A DNA stretch of 64,000 nucleotides from Plasmopara viticola (taxonomy: Eukaryota > Oomycota > Peronosporomycetes > Peronosporales > Peronosporaceae): contig MBPM02000102.1 in NCBI GenBank assembly GCA_001695595.3, forward strand, positions 158,234 through 222,233. Reading direction: 5' to 3'. Both the position numbers and the translations under genes were made by a program. The notes under the pieces are model-generated. The model worked only from the letters and a program-made list of their open reading frames with translations, was not told the origin of the DNA and did no database searches. Numbering within the stretch: the stretch's first letter is position 1; each line of letters begins with the position of its first letter. Shown here piece after piece: positions 25,059 through 37,000 of this stretch.

Positions 25059-26703
25059 TTGATGTGCAGAATGAGTTCACTTAAAAACGGTTTAAGACTC
25101 GTGTCTACTTGTAACGTCGGTGTACCCGTTCCAACGGATAATGACGTAGGTGTTAAGCGCGTCAACAAGTACGATTCGGGGCTGACGACGACGGAGTATC
25201 CGTTCATTGAAATTATCGCAATGGGTCCACAGAGCAGTTTGGGACCCTCCCAAGTCACGTCAAGTGGGACGCTGGCATGGGCTGGATACATGACGAATCC
25301 ATCGAGAGCGCAAGATAATATCCGCTTTTCAGCTATTGGACTGTACGACATGACAATCTCTGCGTACGAGCACGACCGTGACGCCGAGTGCGAAGGCTGC
25401 ATTGCCGTTCGAGACACGTACCGTCCACGATTCAAAGAAGGCACGTGTCCATTTGCTCCAAATGATCAATTGAAGGTCAATGCAGCGTCGCTCTCGAAAG
25501 TCAGCAAGTACGATTTCAATACGATGCTTACGTTGCCGTGAGTAACCGACTCAACAATGTCGAAAGCGACGCAACGTGTCACAAATCGACATCGACGCAA
25601 AAGATTTTCACGACCAGAATTTAACTCCCTCTACAGAAACGTGTTTTGCTCAGGACGGAGTCAAGTGCAACGTCGACACGTTGAAGCGGAACCTCTTTAG
25701 CATTTCTGAAAACATCAAACGTCCGAATTTTGAACTCGAGCATAGTTTAAACGACCAGTGTGTATGGTGCTGTTCCAAGTCGATCGCATCGAAGGAACTG
25801 TATACCGAGTATACGTGTCCAGCAACCACCACCCAGCCGCCATCGACATGCGAAGGTTTTTAAGGTAGTACGTGCAGCATGGAGACGTGCATCAAGGCAA
25901 CGGGCAATGACATTGCACATGCCACGATTACGGAAGAGTCGACAAAGATTCTTACCGAGTTGGAAAACCCCAGTACGCCGGATGTTGCGAATACGATTCA
26001 CTATAGTATACCGTGCACTTCGTACGATGAAAGTGGGACCGATGCAAAATGTCACTACAATGTAAAGCTCTCGAAAGTGATTGCGATTGAACCAAAAGCG
26101 GATAATGGACCCAAATTTGTGACCGATTTGACGTTGAATGCCGAAAAAGCGACGGATTATGTCTTCTGGCGCGTCAAGTTCGGAAGCCATGACTGGATGA
26201 CGTGGGATCCCAAGAATGACGCGGAACTGACGTTTAAAGCATCAAGTACGAGTGTTAGCGTCGAGGCGTGGACAGCGTGCGGACAAATTGCATCGTTCGA
26301 ATTTATGGTCAAGATTTATTTGCATCGTACATTAACGTGCGATCAATTCGCCGATATGTGGACCCCACAAGTTACTAAAGTGTACGGTGAGGACACGTAC
26401 TGTAACGTTCCAAAATAGTGACTTTAGTCTCTTCAATCTCGATTACGATTATGACGTGATTATTCCTGCGGAAGTTGGGCAACAGTACGAACGCTTGAAA
26501 GGAAGGTACAAGGACTTCAAGTGTGACATTCGAGTGCGAGAGAGCACAGCGGCTGAAGATTCGGTAAATGCCGCTCATTGGGAAACGAATGAGAACAAGA
26601 TTGCCGTAGAGCTCGTTCACAATTCTCATACTTCTCCTAAGACAGTCTTTCGCGTTGAATGTACGTTCTCTCGCTTGTCGTACAATAAAGGCAATGCTAA
26701 TTG
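25059..26703 (+). pseudogene. Broken copy 1 of the Cys-rich surface protein family
   Basis: Successive frames match the intact gene at 30795-34055 in order. 25059-25541 carries FSAIGLYDMTISAYEH and CEGCIAVRDTYRPRF (intact: YGKYHLKVSAYDYY, CDGCLVIVDNNRP). 25576-25863 matches the QVLKDLF / CTRCCK region. 25879-26418 carries ATDYVFWRVKF, VSVEAWTACG and CDQFADMW. 26387-26700 carries FRVECTFSRLSYN. Stops at about 25541, 25861 and 26416, plus frame changes, break it. Weak similarity may begin near 24880. The membrane-anchor end is missing where the LINE begins at about 26704. Confidence 0.85.
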
Positions 26704-27873
26704 GTTGGCGCGGTTAAGGGCGTGGAAGGGGGTTTGGCCTGGTGCTAGAGACCGTCGCGTCGAGGGTGAGACTCGTTAGAGACCTGCAGATGCCCGAGAG
26801 CACCTGCCCGAAGCGCGCGAGCATTTAGCCCCCGCGCTTGGAAGGAGGGCGTCACCCCAACCTTTTCCGAAAAGGTAATGGTAATGTCAACGGTAATGGT
26901 AATGGTAATGTAACATCCGGATTGGCTCCTTTAATGTGAATTCTCTAGGTTCGAAGCGCAAGAAGCACGAAACACTCTCCGAAGATCTCGGGCGCTACCG
27001 CGTCGATGTCCTTGGCCTCCGAGAAATCAAGATCTACGATAGAGGTGAGCACCGCATTGATGACTTTCTTCTAATCCTTAAAAAAAAACGAAGCCAAGAC
27101 CGAAGTCACCGAAATTCGCCGCCACTGCAACCCGTCGGGCGCCACTCGACACGCCCGATCCCGAGAAGGAACCTGGCACCACACTAAGAAGCTCGGAACA
27201 CTCCTCGGCGATATTAAAGATCTATCCCGACGCAAGTCCCAGGCCACCCTCGCGCTCCACCGCCTCTGGTCCGTCTGGCTCCGCCCCACGTTCATCTCAC
27301 CCAAGACACGCATTCGATTGTACAACACCTACGTTCTACCGATTCTGCTGTACAACTGGGCTCTTACCAAGTCAGAGCTCCACGGCCTCGAGAGTTTCTA
27401 TCGCCGCCAGCTTCGCTACGCTCTTGGCTATCGCTACCCCCGACCCATTTCGAATGCAAGACTCTACGACCTCTGTGATGAGCGGCCGCTGAGACTACGA
27501 CTGACACAAGCTCGCTGGCGCCTGTTTGGCCATGTACTTCGCCGCTATCCCGACATTCCAGCTAACCTCCAGATGCGTGCCTACTTCTTCTCCACCGCAG
27601 CAAAATGGCGCGGACGTCCCCGCACCACGCTCCCCTCGACACTCGACCACAATCTTGTTTCCCGTGGCTCCGGCTTTCGACTCCGGACAGCAACAAGGCC
27701 TCGAAGTGGTACGTACCCTTGCACAAGACCGAAAGAAATGGAAGACCCTCACGACCTCGGTGCTGGATGCACTGCCCGCCGAACGAGACTCGACGTATGC
27801 GGACACCACTCTATGCCGTGGACTAGCCAGACTGAGCCTAGCACGTGCATAACTTGGCAACGCGATAACGTAA
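26704..27873 (+). mobile_element. Internally deleted non-LTR (LINE-type) retrotransposon
   Basis: After a GC-rich 5' leader (26704-26910), the frame at about 26912-27075 begins IRIGSFNVNSLGS and RYRVDVLGLREIKI, the first strand and helix of an apurinic-type endonuclease. At about 27080, near an A-run, it jumps to the C-terminal end of a LINE reverse transcriptase: KTRIRLYNTYVLPILLYNWA, FYRRQLRYALGYRYP, WRLFGHVLRRYPDIP and KWRGRPRTTLP. Most of the endonuclease and the RT catalytic palm are missing. A frameshift near 27650 separates the last stretch (QDRKKWKTLTTSVLDALPAE). It lies at the end of broken family copy 1. The true 5' end is uncertain by about 20 bp. Confidence 0.8.
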
Positions 27874-28089
27874 TACATTACATTACATTACATTACCATT
27901 ACCATTACCATTACCATTACCATTACCATTACCATTACCATTGACATGGCAATGCCAACGGTAATGGCAATGCTAACGGTAACGGCAATGGTAATGGTAA
28001 TGGTGACGGTAACGGTAACGGTAACGGTGACGGTAACGGTGACGGTAACGGTGATGGTAATGGCAACGGTAATGGTAATGGCATTGGTA
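27874..28089. repeat. Strand-switching simple repeat (CATTAC)n then (GGTAAC/GGTAAT)n
   Basis: The LINE 3' end runs into pentamer CATTA, then about ten copies of the hexamer ATTACC. After a centre near 27945-27960 the array continues as GGTAAT and GGTAAC units, which are the reverse-complement type. The two halves could fold back on each other. A shorter GGTAAT cluster lies at about 26872-26911 in the LINE leader. Reading frames across this array are low-complexity artefacts. Confidence 0.85.
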
Positions 28090-28438
28090 TACTTAAAACG
28101 GAAAATACGATCACGTGCTTCCACAGCATTACCAGATTGCGATAAGCCTCGTATCAAAATGACCCTATGAAAATACGCACGCTGCTCTTAATTTCTTCCC
28201 GTATATTAGCTGTTACGTATCTTGCTTACTGTCATTAATAGAACATATGTAATACAAAGGAAGACCTATGCTAATATTCAGCTTACCATTAGAGCATTTA
28301 CTGTAATGAGATCTTGCGCCATTTCTAATACTCGATCGCTTCCTGTGTAGAGACGCCCCAATCCACAAATCAAATTACTCTGATAATTGTCAAGGATCTC
28401 TTTGCTTATGGCTCGTCATTGTTGAAACTCGCTTAGTC
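28090..28438. other. Non-coding spacer between LINE tail and second broken copy
   Basis: I find no continuation of broken copy 1 here, so its 3' third seems lost and not merely displaced by the insertion. I see nothing else in it. Confidence 0.4.
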
Positions 28439-30433
28439 ATGCGTTTAAATGGCGTAATAACTCTCATCAACTTCCATGTCGTTGCTACGTTTGACAATGC
28501 CAACCCTCCCAGACTACGTGCAATAGGCAAGAACGCGACTGCATTGATGTCTCTCGAAGATTTTCATCTTAATTGCCTCTGGCAAAAGAGCTTGTCGTTT
28601 ACCTTGGACGATCGTGCAAACAATCTCAAGCTTGGCGACCTTGCCAAGTGCACTTTACCCGTGCCTGACCCTTTCGAAATCTTTGACAGTGTGTTTCAAC
28701 AATATGCACGCACATAAGAGAAAGAGGTAGATCCAAAGCAGGAATTGATCCAGATCACGGCTACGAAACGAGGCGGATCGACGACGTTGGCGACAAAACA
28801 ACTGGCGTTGAGTCAATACGTGGCCAATCCAGCGTTAATTTAGAGCGCCATTCAGTTTGATGCTCCAGGACTGTACGATCTCGAAGTGACTGGTTATGGG
28901 TCCAGCCATAAAGCCGTATGCTCTGGGTGCGTCGCCATTCTCGACAAGTTTCGTCCTCGATTCGGCTCGAATGGCAGCTGCCCCCGCACGACTGGAGTTG
29001 CGAATCCTCAGCGACTGACTAAAGCCAATTGGCCGTCTTTCAAAGCTACAGAGCGTCTCGAACGTCATCAATAATGCCAATAGTGGTGCGATTTGGGGCA
29101 AATACAGCCATGACCACTTTGCTCACGTGAAACTCAGGATACCGAATGCGTGTTCAATCGACGTGTGCCTTCAAGCTAAAGGTCCCGAGATTGCTACGGT
29201 AACGGTCACGCTATCCAATTAGCGTCAGCGGCTGTGCTTCGCGCCCGGTCGATCAAACCGACGGCCAGTGGCACGAATCGAAACATTTTTTACAACCAAC
29301 TTTGATCACTTGGATCCAAATGTCGCTATACTGTCCAGCTCTCGGAATCGCTTGACGTCACGACGCATCATTCCCGACTGTTCCCATCCGAGTGGATGCA
29401 TGTCAACAATTTTCTCTTCTGGCGCTACAATCTCGACGGCTCGACGTTTGTCAAATAGGAGACGCACCTTGATACGGCGTTCACCTTTATCGACGCAAGC
29501 ACAAGCATTGTGCTCGAGGCGTGGACAGCGTGTAAGAGGGTCTCGGTCTTTACTTTTACAATTAATCTCTTGGTGCAAAGTGCTTTGGCATGCGCCAAGG
29601 TTGCCACAATGTGGAAAGTCCTCGACAAGTGTCCAAGAACTATGAAGCAAGTGACTTTGCTCTCTTGAAATTGGATCCAGCTGTCGCAGACATTGGCGGA
29701 CAGCTCGAAACGAGCTCTTCCACTGGCGTCAAGTGTGATAGTATGGTCCGAGAAACAGGTGCGGTGGATACGCGAGTCGCCCTGCTCGTTGATGCTTCAG
29801 TCGCTTCTCGCATGATCAAATCGTATGGTATTGACCTGGTCACAAATTTAACCACGGCACCGAAAACGACGGCTGTAGTGCACCGCAAATCGACACGTCT
29901 CGTCTCCTCAACTGCCCGTGGACCACTTACGACTAGCACTTCGATCGATTGCCGGCACACCATGGCGTTTACGGACTGCGATGCACCCATTCGGACACTT
30001 GGCAAGAGAGACGATACGTTTTCACCCGTTGTGCCAATGAGACTGCTCTTGGTATGTACGAAGCATGTGGCGGAACGATTGTTGCGTCTTCCGCGACTAA
30101 GACATTTGTCAAAACGGCAGCTGGACTTCCTTGCTGTACCAAGTGCAGCAAACCACTGACAAGTATGAGCGTGGGGTCAACGAACGTGAAACGATGTGAA
30201 GCTTTCTCCCCTTCGCTTCTAATTGCAGAGACAAGAACGACACAGCATACACATAAAAGACCACGATAGTACTCGTGGCTGCCACTGGCATCCTTTCAGC
30301 CGTCTTCGTGAGCTTTGGGAAGCGTGTTGTGAAGGACCTGGAGCAAGGAGACTATAGAAGTCTTTTATCATCAAAACTCAACAAGCGCTCAAGAGAAGGC
30401 GCTCAGGTGTTCTCTCAACCATGGAGCGTCTAG
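28439..30433 (+). pseudogene. Broken copy 2 of the Cys-rich surface protein family
   Basis: Pieces in shifting frames follow the intact gene to its end. Near 28850-28980: APGLYDLEVTGYGSS and CSGCVAILDKFRPRF. Near 29150: CSIDVCLQAKGPEIATVTV. Near 29410-29600: FLFWRYNLDGS, SIVLEAWTACKRVSVFTFTI and CAKVATMW. At 29640-29830: ASDFALLKLD. Near 30050: ALGMYEACGGTIVAS. At 30257-30433 there is a membrane segment (TIVLVAATGILSAVFV) and the tail EQGDYRSLLSS, ending at TAG 30431-30433. Stops and frameshifts occur near 28715, 28840, 29218, 29455 and 29665. The opening part (28439-28717) aligns only weakly. Confidence 0.85.
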
Positions 30434-30794
30434 ACATCTTTTTATGCGAGAAAACAGAGTAATGTTGCTCGTGTTGCTATTTCCATGTAAGCTTGTAGTG
30501 TAACGCGCCAAACATTAAAACAATGAGTAGTTCAAAGTGTCATTTCATCAAGGCGAAGATACCTTTCCTTCCATCGACGCACTTGTGTTCGTCCGTTTCA
30601 AGATACACGTCTTGATGCGGTAACGTTTCTCAAAGCGAGTAAAGGGTGTGTCTAAATCCAAAGATCCGCGACCCTTTAGAACGTATCTTTCCACCCCAAG
30701 CGAGTCCGACGCGTCGGAGATGCAAGCCCTTTTTCGATCCATTGGATCATTCTCAAATTTGCTTTAGATCTTTCACGTCAACAAGCCGTCGTTC
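30434..30794. other. Spacer and promoter region of the intact family gene
   Basis: This 361-bp stretch has no supported gene. Its last 50 bp carry the initiator-like element. Confidence 0.5.
30747..30760 (+). promoter_or_regulatory. Oomycete initiator-like (Inr) element
   Basis: TCATTCTCAAATTT matches the oomycete initiator core TCATTYYNCAWTTT at 13 of 14 positions and lies 35 bp before the ATG at 30795. The position and match suggest the transcription start of this gene. Confidence 0.6.
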
Positions 30795-33700
30795 ATGAAG
30801 CTTGTAGCGTTGCTCGTGGCAGGACTGCCTCTCGAGCTCCTAGCCAGTAGTGCCTCGCTCGGGTTCAAGAATTCGTTGCTAGCGGAGAGTCGAGAGCGCA
30901 CAGTGTCGTTCACTTCGCTACCGTTTGATCTTCCAAGCAGTACCCTCCTTTCCAATGAATTGGCCTCTCGGGCTTTTGAAGACTACGACACGGATGAGGA
31001 AGGTCGCATTGGGTGCACAATATCAACGTCACACGTCGAGGCGCAAGAAGTCGCGGTAGTGCTCGCGTTTTCCAAATGCCTCAATGACTCGGCGTTAGAA
31101 GTGGTCGAGCAATGGGTGAATCAAGTAAAGACTACGATCGCTGGCGACGCCTATGGCGAAAAGATGGTGATTAAATTCCAGTCGACAATGGTCCCGGGCG
31201 CGTGTGAAGAGCGCAGTGAAAAGACAAAGCACGGGTTGGACGACCCGTCGATGGTCAATCAAAGCAGTGTCCCTGTCCTTCTTGCTGACGAAGTCGCGTC
31301 CAGCGACCTAAAGCGACTGGAAGCCTTTCCGAAACTTGGCACCGTCGTCGATGTGACGAAAGCGAGCGTGGACGTCAATGCCATCGCAGTCATTTCCTTC
31401 GTCACGGGCGAGAAATCGTACCACGAAGTGTTGCAATTCGAAGCAACGGCAAAAGTGTCGAAAACCTTTCACTTTCGGATCTGCAAAAGTGGCACGAACT
31501 GCGAGGGTTCGTACGAAAACTGCATTGACTTGCCCGAAGTCGTGGATCTCTTCATGTACAATCCGTTTACCGTCACGCGATCGATTGAATGTGCCGACTT
31601 GGACAATGGCGTCCCCGTCACGTATTTGGACGCACACGGCGCGCGTCAGTGCTTTTGCAACTGTCCGGCTGGCTACGAGATGGGCGAGAACGAGTACGGC
31701 CGGGCGGCATGTACCAAAGTCGTGGAAGACACGTGTCCCTGTGTCTGGGCGGATTGCAATGGCTTTCAACACCAAGTCACGACGGACGAGAGCGTGTGTT
31801 TGTTTCAAAACGTGGCATCCAAGTGGGGGCTCCCCGTGCCGTTTCCAACTGATGGGTACGTGGCCGACAAGCGCGATACCTTGTCCGAAGGCTTTAAGGA
31901 TCCACGGATCACGCTCTCTGTCGACCGTCAACAACAGGCTGAATATAAACGAAAAGACATTCGTGGGGCGCTTGGGTTAGGCACGTCGTATCCACTGACG
32001 TTTCAACAAGTCATTGGGCTCTTTCCAAGTGCCTCGAGCTTTTCTCCCGTGATTAGCGCTGGGCAAGAGAAATCGACGCACCACGAGGTCTTGACGTGGA
32101 AAGAGTACCAGATGAACCGGGACGCCCACATAAACGACTTGACCTTTACTTCGTATGGAAAGTATCATCTCAAGGTCAGTGCCTACGATTACTATTCCAG
32201 TGCTACTTGTGACGGGTGTCTTGTCATCGTGGACAACAATCGCCCAAAGGCCACCACGTCGTGCCCATCTAGTTTTTGTGACAAAGTTGCCGATCCACAG
32301 TGCAAGGACACGGCAGAATTGACGCTCGCGACCCTCGACAAGGCAAACGCCCTCGTCACGCAATACTTTGACTTTGGTTTAAAAGCCAAGAATGATGCGT
32401 GCAGTGTGGCAAACCGCTGTGATATCGAGTCGTTTAGTCAACGGGACTTTTTTTCGAAAGAGTATACCACGCACGACTGTAGCCAAGCGCATCAGTGCTT
32501 TAGCAAGGATCAAGTTCTCAAAGATTTGTTCATGTCGGACAAGACCAAGACCAACCCACTTGTCCAAGCTGACCAGGGCTGTGATAACACGGTGGCACCG
32601 GTGCCCATCGGTCAGTGTACCCGATGCTGTAAGATGGCGACGGCCTTGAAAGAGTGGTGGACCGACTATCGATGTGGCTCGGACTATGACGTACGGGCTT
32701 GCGACGGCGACAGTGATCAAACGTGTCATTTCGACCAATGTCTTGTTGTCAATGGGGACACCATGGCCACCGTGACGGCTTCAATCACTCTCGAAGCCAA
32801 GACGGAATCCGAAGCGGTACTCTCTCACGTGGAACAAGAATCGTACCAGACCGTGACGCAGATCCATCGGTCGTTAGACTGCACGTCCTTTGGCGGCACT
32901 GACGGCGAGTGTGACTTTCGAGCGAAATTGTCGGAACTCATCGAGACGACCGAGACGCTCCAGTTTCCATTGACGTACGGGACTGGAGAGGCGAGTGACT
33001 ATGTGTTTTGGCGGTCCAAGCTCGTCGCGGAGGGTGAATCGTGGGAACTCTGGAAGACGAGCAAGCAAGATAGCTACGGAGAGGTAGTGTACGAGAACGA
33101 CGACGTCTTGACGTTTTCGAATCCAGAGACCAAGATCATCTTGGAAGCCTGGACCCAATGTGGTCTTGTCCGTCGCTTCTTCTTCTACGTCCATCTTCAC
33201 GTCAACAGTCCCGTGAGTGTCTGTGAAAAGTTCCACGACATGTGGTACCAAACGTCTGTGTCGAGACTCCCCATTGCCTCGGGCATGTGTGCGTACCCGG
33301 GGAGTGATTTTGCCGAACTCACGTTTGACTTTCACCCGAACGCGGGGCTGCAGTATTCACGAGAGGAATTGCGCATGAAAGTATCCAAGGTCGAGTGCAC
33401 GGGAGCATTGGAAGGGCGTCTCCCGATTGCGATTTTAGAAGTGAGTCAAGACTCGCCGGAAATCGTCACGCGCTTTGCCGTGGAAATGCTTTCTAAACCC
33501 ACGACGGAAGCTACGACGGATTTCCACGTCGAGTGTGCCTTTACGTACACGAAATACAGTGGCGCGACTGCGGTCGAGACGTGCATGCGCGACTTTGCCA
33601 TCTCGGATTGCAAGGGACCTGCATTTGACATTCCCAACGCGGTGTGTGAGTACGAAGCCTGTGCGGGGAACGACTTGGCCGGACTGTACGAAGCATGTGG

Positions 33701-34055
33701 TGGAACGGTTGTCAAGGCCGATGAAAAGTGCACGATGGTCGAAACGGGCGATAAAGAGTGTTGCCAAGGATGCGATGCGACGGAAGTCACGTGTACGTCG
33801 TTGATAGGACTTCCAAATGCCGATACGGACATCAAACGGTGCGAGCCGCAATCGACGGACGTGTACTCGAGCCCTAGCTATAGCTACGGAGCGGTGCTAC
33901 TGACCGAGACGGCCCAAGACCATCCGGCTGCAACAGCTTTGCTCTCAGCCACGGCGCTCATTGCAGTCGTGGCGCTTGTAGTCGTGCGTCGTCGGGTGGG
34001 TGGGAACCAAATGACGCAAGTCGTCGATGATGCCTACTACCCGTTGCTTCACTAG
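30795..34055 (+). CDS. Large Cys-rich single-pass surface protein (family of three here)
   Basis: This intact single-exon gene encodes 1086 aa. The N-terminus (MKLVALLVAGLPLELLASSA) is a signal peptide. A membrane segment of about 19 residues near 1046-1064 is followed by a basic stop (RRR) and a 22-residue tail ending AYYPLLH, so the protein is probably type I with a large outside part. That part has many cysteine pairs (CFCNCPAGYEMGENEYG, CDGCLVIVDN, CTRCCK, CCQGCD). One segment, YGKYHLKVSAYDYY, resembles a PKD/Ig-like strand pattern. I do not recognise the family. Two broken copies upstream in the same orientation show it is multicopy. Adhesion or a wall/zoospore surface role is a guess. 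Confidence 0.85.
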   Translation: MKLVALLVAGLPLELLASSASLGFKNSLLAESRERTVSFTSLPFDLPSSTLLSNELASRAFEDYDTDEEGRIGCTISTSHVEAQEVAVVLAFSKCLNDSALEVVEQWVNQVKTTIAGDAYGEKMVIKFQSTMVPGACEERSEKTKHGLDDPSMVNQSSVPVLLADEVASSDLKRLEAFPKLGTVVDVTKASVDVNAIAVISFVTGEKSYHEVLQFEATAKVSKTFHFRICKSGTNCEGSYENCIDLPEVVDLFMYNPFTVTRSIECADLDNGVPVTYLDAHGARQCFCNCPAGYEMGENEYGRAACTKVVEDTCPCVWADCNGFQHQVTTDESVCLFQNVASKWGLPVPFPTDGYVADKRDTLSEGFKDPRITLSVDRQQQAEYKRKDIRGALGLGTSYPLTFQQVIGLFPSASSFSPVISAGQEKSTHHEVLTWKEYQMNRDAHINDLTFTSYGKYHLKVSAYDYYSSATCDGCLVIVDNNRPKATTSCPSSFCDKVADPQCKDTAELTLATLDKANALVTQYFDFGLKAKNDACSVANRCDIESFSQRDFFSKEYTTHDCSQAHQCFSKDQVLKDLFMSDKTKTNPLVQADQGCDNTVAPVPIGQCTRCCKMATALKEWWTDYRCGSDYDVRACDGDSDQTCHFDQCLVVNGDTMATVTASITLEAKTESEAVLSHVEQESYQTVTQIHRSLDCTSFGGTDGECDFRAKLSELIETTETLQFPLTYGTGEASDYVFWRSKLVAEGESWELWKTSKQDSYGEVVYENDDVLTFSNPETKIILEAWTQCGLVRRFFFYVHLHVNSPVSVCEKFHDMWYQTSVSRLPIASGMCAYPGSDFAELTFDFHPNAGLQYSREELRMKVSKVECTGALEGRLPIAILEVSQDSPEIVTRFAVEMLSKPTTEATTDFHVECAFTYTKYSGATAVETCMRDFAISDCKGPAFDIPNAVCEYEACAGNDLAGLYEACGGTVVKADEKCTMVETGDKECCQGCDATEVTCTSLIGLPNADTDIKRCEPQSTDVYSSPSYSYGAVLLTETAQDHPAATALLSATALIAVVALVVVRRRVGGNQMTQVVDDAYYPLLH

Positions 34056-37000
34056 ACTGCCAAGGTCGAAAAAGGTTATTGGTGGCTTAGTGATAAAGGG
34101 ATGTTTAAACTTTTCTGGTTGTTTCAATCCGCAAAGTATCTGGGGTTATAAATTCGGAAGCTGCCATACTTGGTCCATGTTTTTTCAATTTTGTACCTTT
34201 GTCTTGGTTACGATCTACGTGTTTGCCATCTTGGTCGTGGGTCAGTTTCACGAACAAAGGCAAGTTGTTTAATATGACAATGATCCTTGTGGTTAGTATT
34301 TAGCTAGGCATTAGCGTTAAAGAGTTTCTTACAGACTAGTATGAATTTGTGGCTATTGCTCGCACTGAGTGGTGCAATCATCAGTCATTGGAGGTACGGG
34401 TGGAGGAGGGATTACGCAGAACCGTGCAGGATACTGGCGCAATAGAAGGCAACGAGACGAGCCCGCAAACGCTTACAGAAAGTCTTTAGTATCCGCCGTT
34501 ATCGATGCTATTTCACATATATGAAAAGATAGCAACGTAACAACTAAGGCGCAAATCTGGATGGTCAGTCGCATCCAACAACTACGTTGAAATAAGCAGC
34601 ATAGTATTTGACGATCAGCAGAAGGTCTTGGCTTCTTGGTGATTGAGTCAGTCCACGTTCGAATCGTTTGCTTCTTACTACTATCTGTCACGTGGCTTTA
34701 AGTAACGAATGTAAAGTAGAAGTGATTATTAGCAATTAAGAGACTATCGGTGATGCAGCCTTGCTTCCATGTATTAAAGTCAGTATCATTTGCAAGCCTA
34801 TGCCGTCGTGCCCAGTTATAACAAATACATCTAGTGCACTAAATGTATTCGAGGTCGGTCCATAGTAGGTGCACTTTACGGAAGCTTGAAAGCCTTCGAG
34901 TGAGGAGATGGATGTTGCTGGCCTTTTGTTTTAATCAATGTCGTGTACTTTTCTCGAGCAACGTGGACGTACTCGCAGCGTGCGCTGCTTTAAAGACGAG
35001 ACCATTTATGGCGCAGCATTTCGTATATTTTGCCTCGTGTCACAGCTGTACTTCCCGAATCGTCGTCAGATTAAGCTGTCGCAACTTCCAACACTCTTTA
35101 GATGCTGTCCTTGGGTCACTCTAGAAAATAATTTTGTTCTGCAATGTACTCGGACAGAAAATTTCGCTTGAAAGTTTCTTAGAAAGGGAGTCATCTCGGA
35201 GCGCACTTGCCATTTCTTACAGTCTTATTGCTTCAAGCATACACGATGAATTCTAATGCAGTGAAGCACCAATTGCCTTGCGCAATTCTCCTTTGTTTTC
35301 GAGTTCGGGTGAAGGAAATATGCCTCGTGGAATTCATATTTTTAGACCAGAACGTCTTCCGCGACTCTGGCACTGGTATCAAGGATATAATTGTGATCTT
35401 GCAGCTCTTCTAAGGTTCACACTGACAATTATACGTAAACTATTCAGTTATTTGCGGAGTCGTTCATTCCAAGCAGTCTAATGAAGCAGCTAGACCAATC
35501 AGTAAGTTCTATTGATGATCCCTGGTTGAGCCGAAGCACTTGGTTTATGCAAACCCAAGGTGCAAAGTGCCGTCAAGTTCATTTCAATGAACTCCACGGC
35601 TTTCGGCAACATACTTGTGAAGCACATTCGTCAAATTCTGCACCACATCAAATGGAGCGGGCTCCTTGACTTCCACTTGATGCCCCAATAGATGTTGAAA
35701 AAGGCAGAAACAACTTTATTCAGTGCCTAGAAATCCCGTCACATTCAATTCATCCCTTGCCTTTACTTCAACACACAACTTCACCTTGCACCGTTGAAGA
35801 ACCAGGCAATTAGTGGAGTTCGTTTACCTGAATTGCTTGCCTCCGCGACCGCTACCAACACGTGAACAGGAGTCGTTTTCGTTGTCACCTCTTACTTTTT
35901 GCTTCAATAATATAATTCAGTTGTGCGGCACCCCCGAATGCCAGATAGCGTCAAATCAATCGTGTCACTGACAACTTTTATCGAAGCTTTCTCTGTCAGC
36001 CACGCGCCTCCGCTGTTCGCTTTCTTCGCCAGAAAGAGCAGCAAGTTCTTGGGTTCTTTGCTGGGCTGTTTCCATTCGCCTCATTAGCTTTACGACATCG
36101 TCAATTTTTATATCGAAAGAGCTTCCTGTTTGACCAGCGAGCACGCATTGTAGTGAAACCATTACCATCTTTATCAGAGCCAGCGCATTGTGAAATGAAA
36201 GAAGGAGGGGATTTTCGTTCGTATGAAAACAGTAATACAATATTCGGTGCTCAGCGGATTTAGCACGATTTTCACTTCATTCCTTGGCATGCAATTTCAA
36301 TGTTGCAATGTACAAAGCTTGGGATGTATAAGTGTTTTCAATGAAGTGTGTTGCAGTCGAGGAAACTTTATAACAGCCATGACATGAGGCCGAGCTTCTA
36401 TGTTAAATGGGAGTAAATTTTACAGACATACAAAACAGATGCCAATTTAGAGTCTAATATTTCGCAAAAGAAGACGTTGAAAGAAAAGTTGGAACTTCTC
36501 CTATAAATAAGCCGCGAAGATTAAGTGGGCTAATATCTGGCTTCTCACATAAATAATTGCTTATACTTCTTCTATTAAAATTATAGCCCCACCAGCGTTC
36601 GTGCTTTCTGATTTCATTGACAGCAAAAGAGCACGTCCGTCTTGCAGCCATCTATTTGATGTGCAGATAGCAACAGTTGACGAGTCACTTCAGACTGCTC
36701 TGCAAGATAACTACAGCCATAGGCAAGCTTGCTTTATTAGAAAGCAATGGATGGGCAGCATTTCGATCATAGAGCGCCAATATTGGTGTCTGTGGACCCC
36801 CTAATCTTTATTCCGTCCCAATGGACTTAAGCTTTGGCGAAGCAAGTAAGACCTTCTTTTTTGGCTGCGGCAAGCAAGGGCGTATGTTTCGAGAAGGCCA
36901 CTTTCGTTCTTCCCAAGAGCTTTAGAGTATAGTTCGAAGACGTCGCGCTGAGATCCACAGAAAAACTAAGTCCTTTTTGGATAGGAGTGCTTTTGAAACA

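Noticed and set aside
27888..28157. Frames of Thr-Val, Met-Val and Pro-Leu repeats
   Set aside because: They are translations of the simple-repeat array, not proteins.
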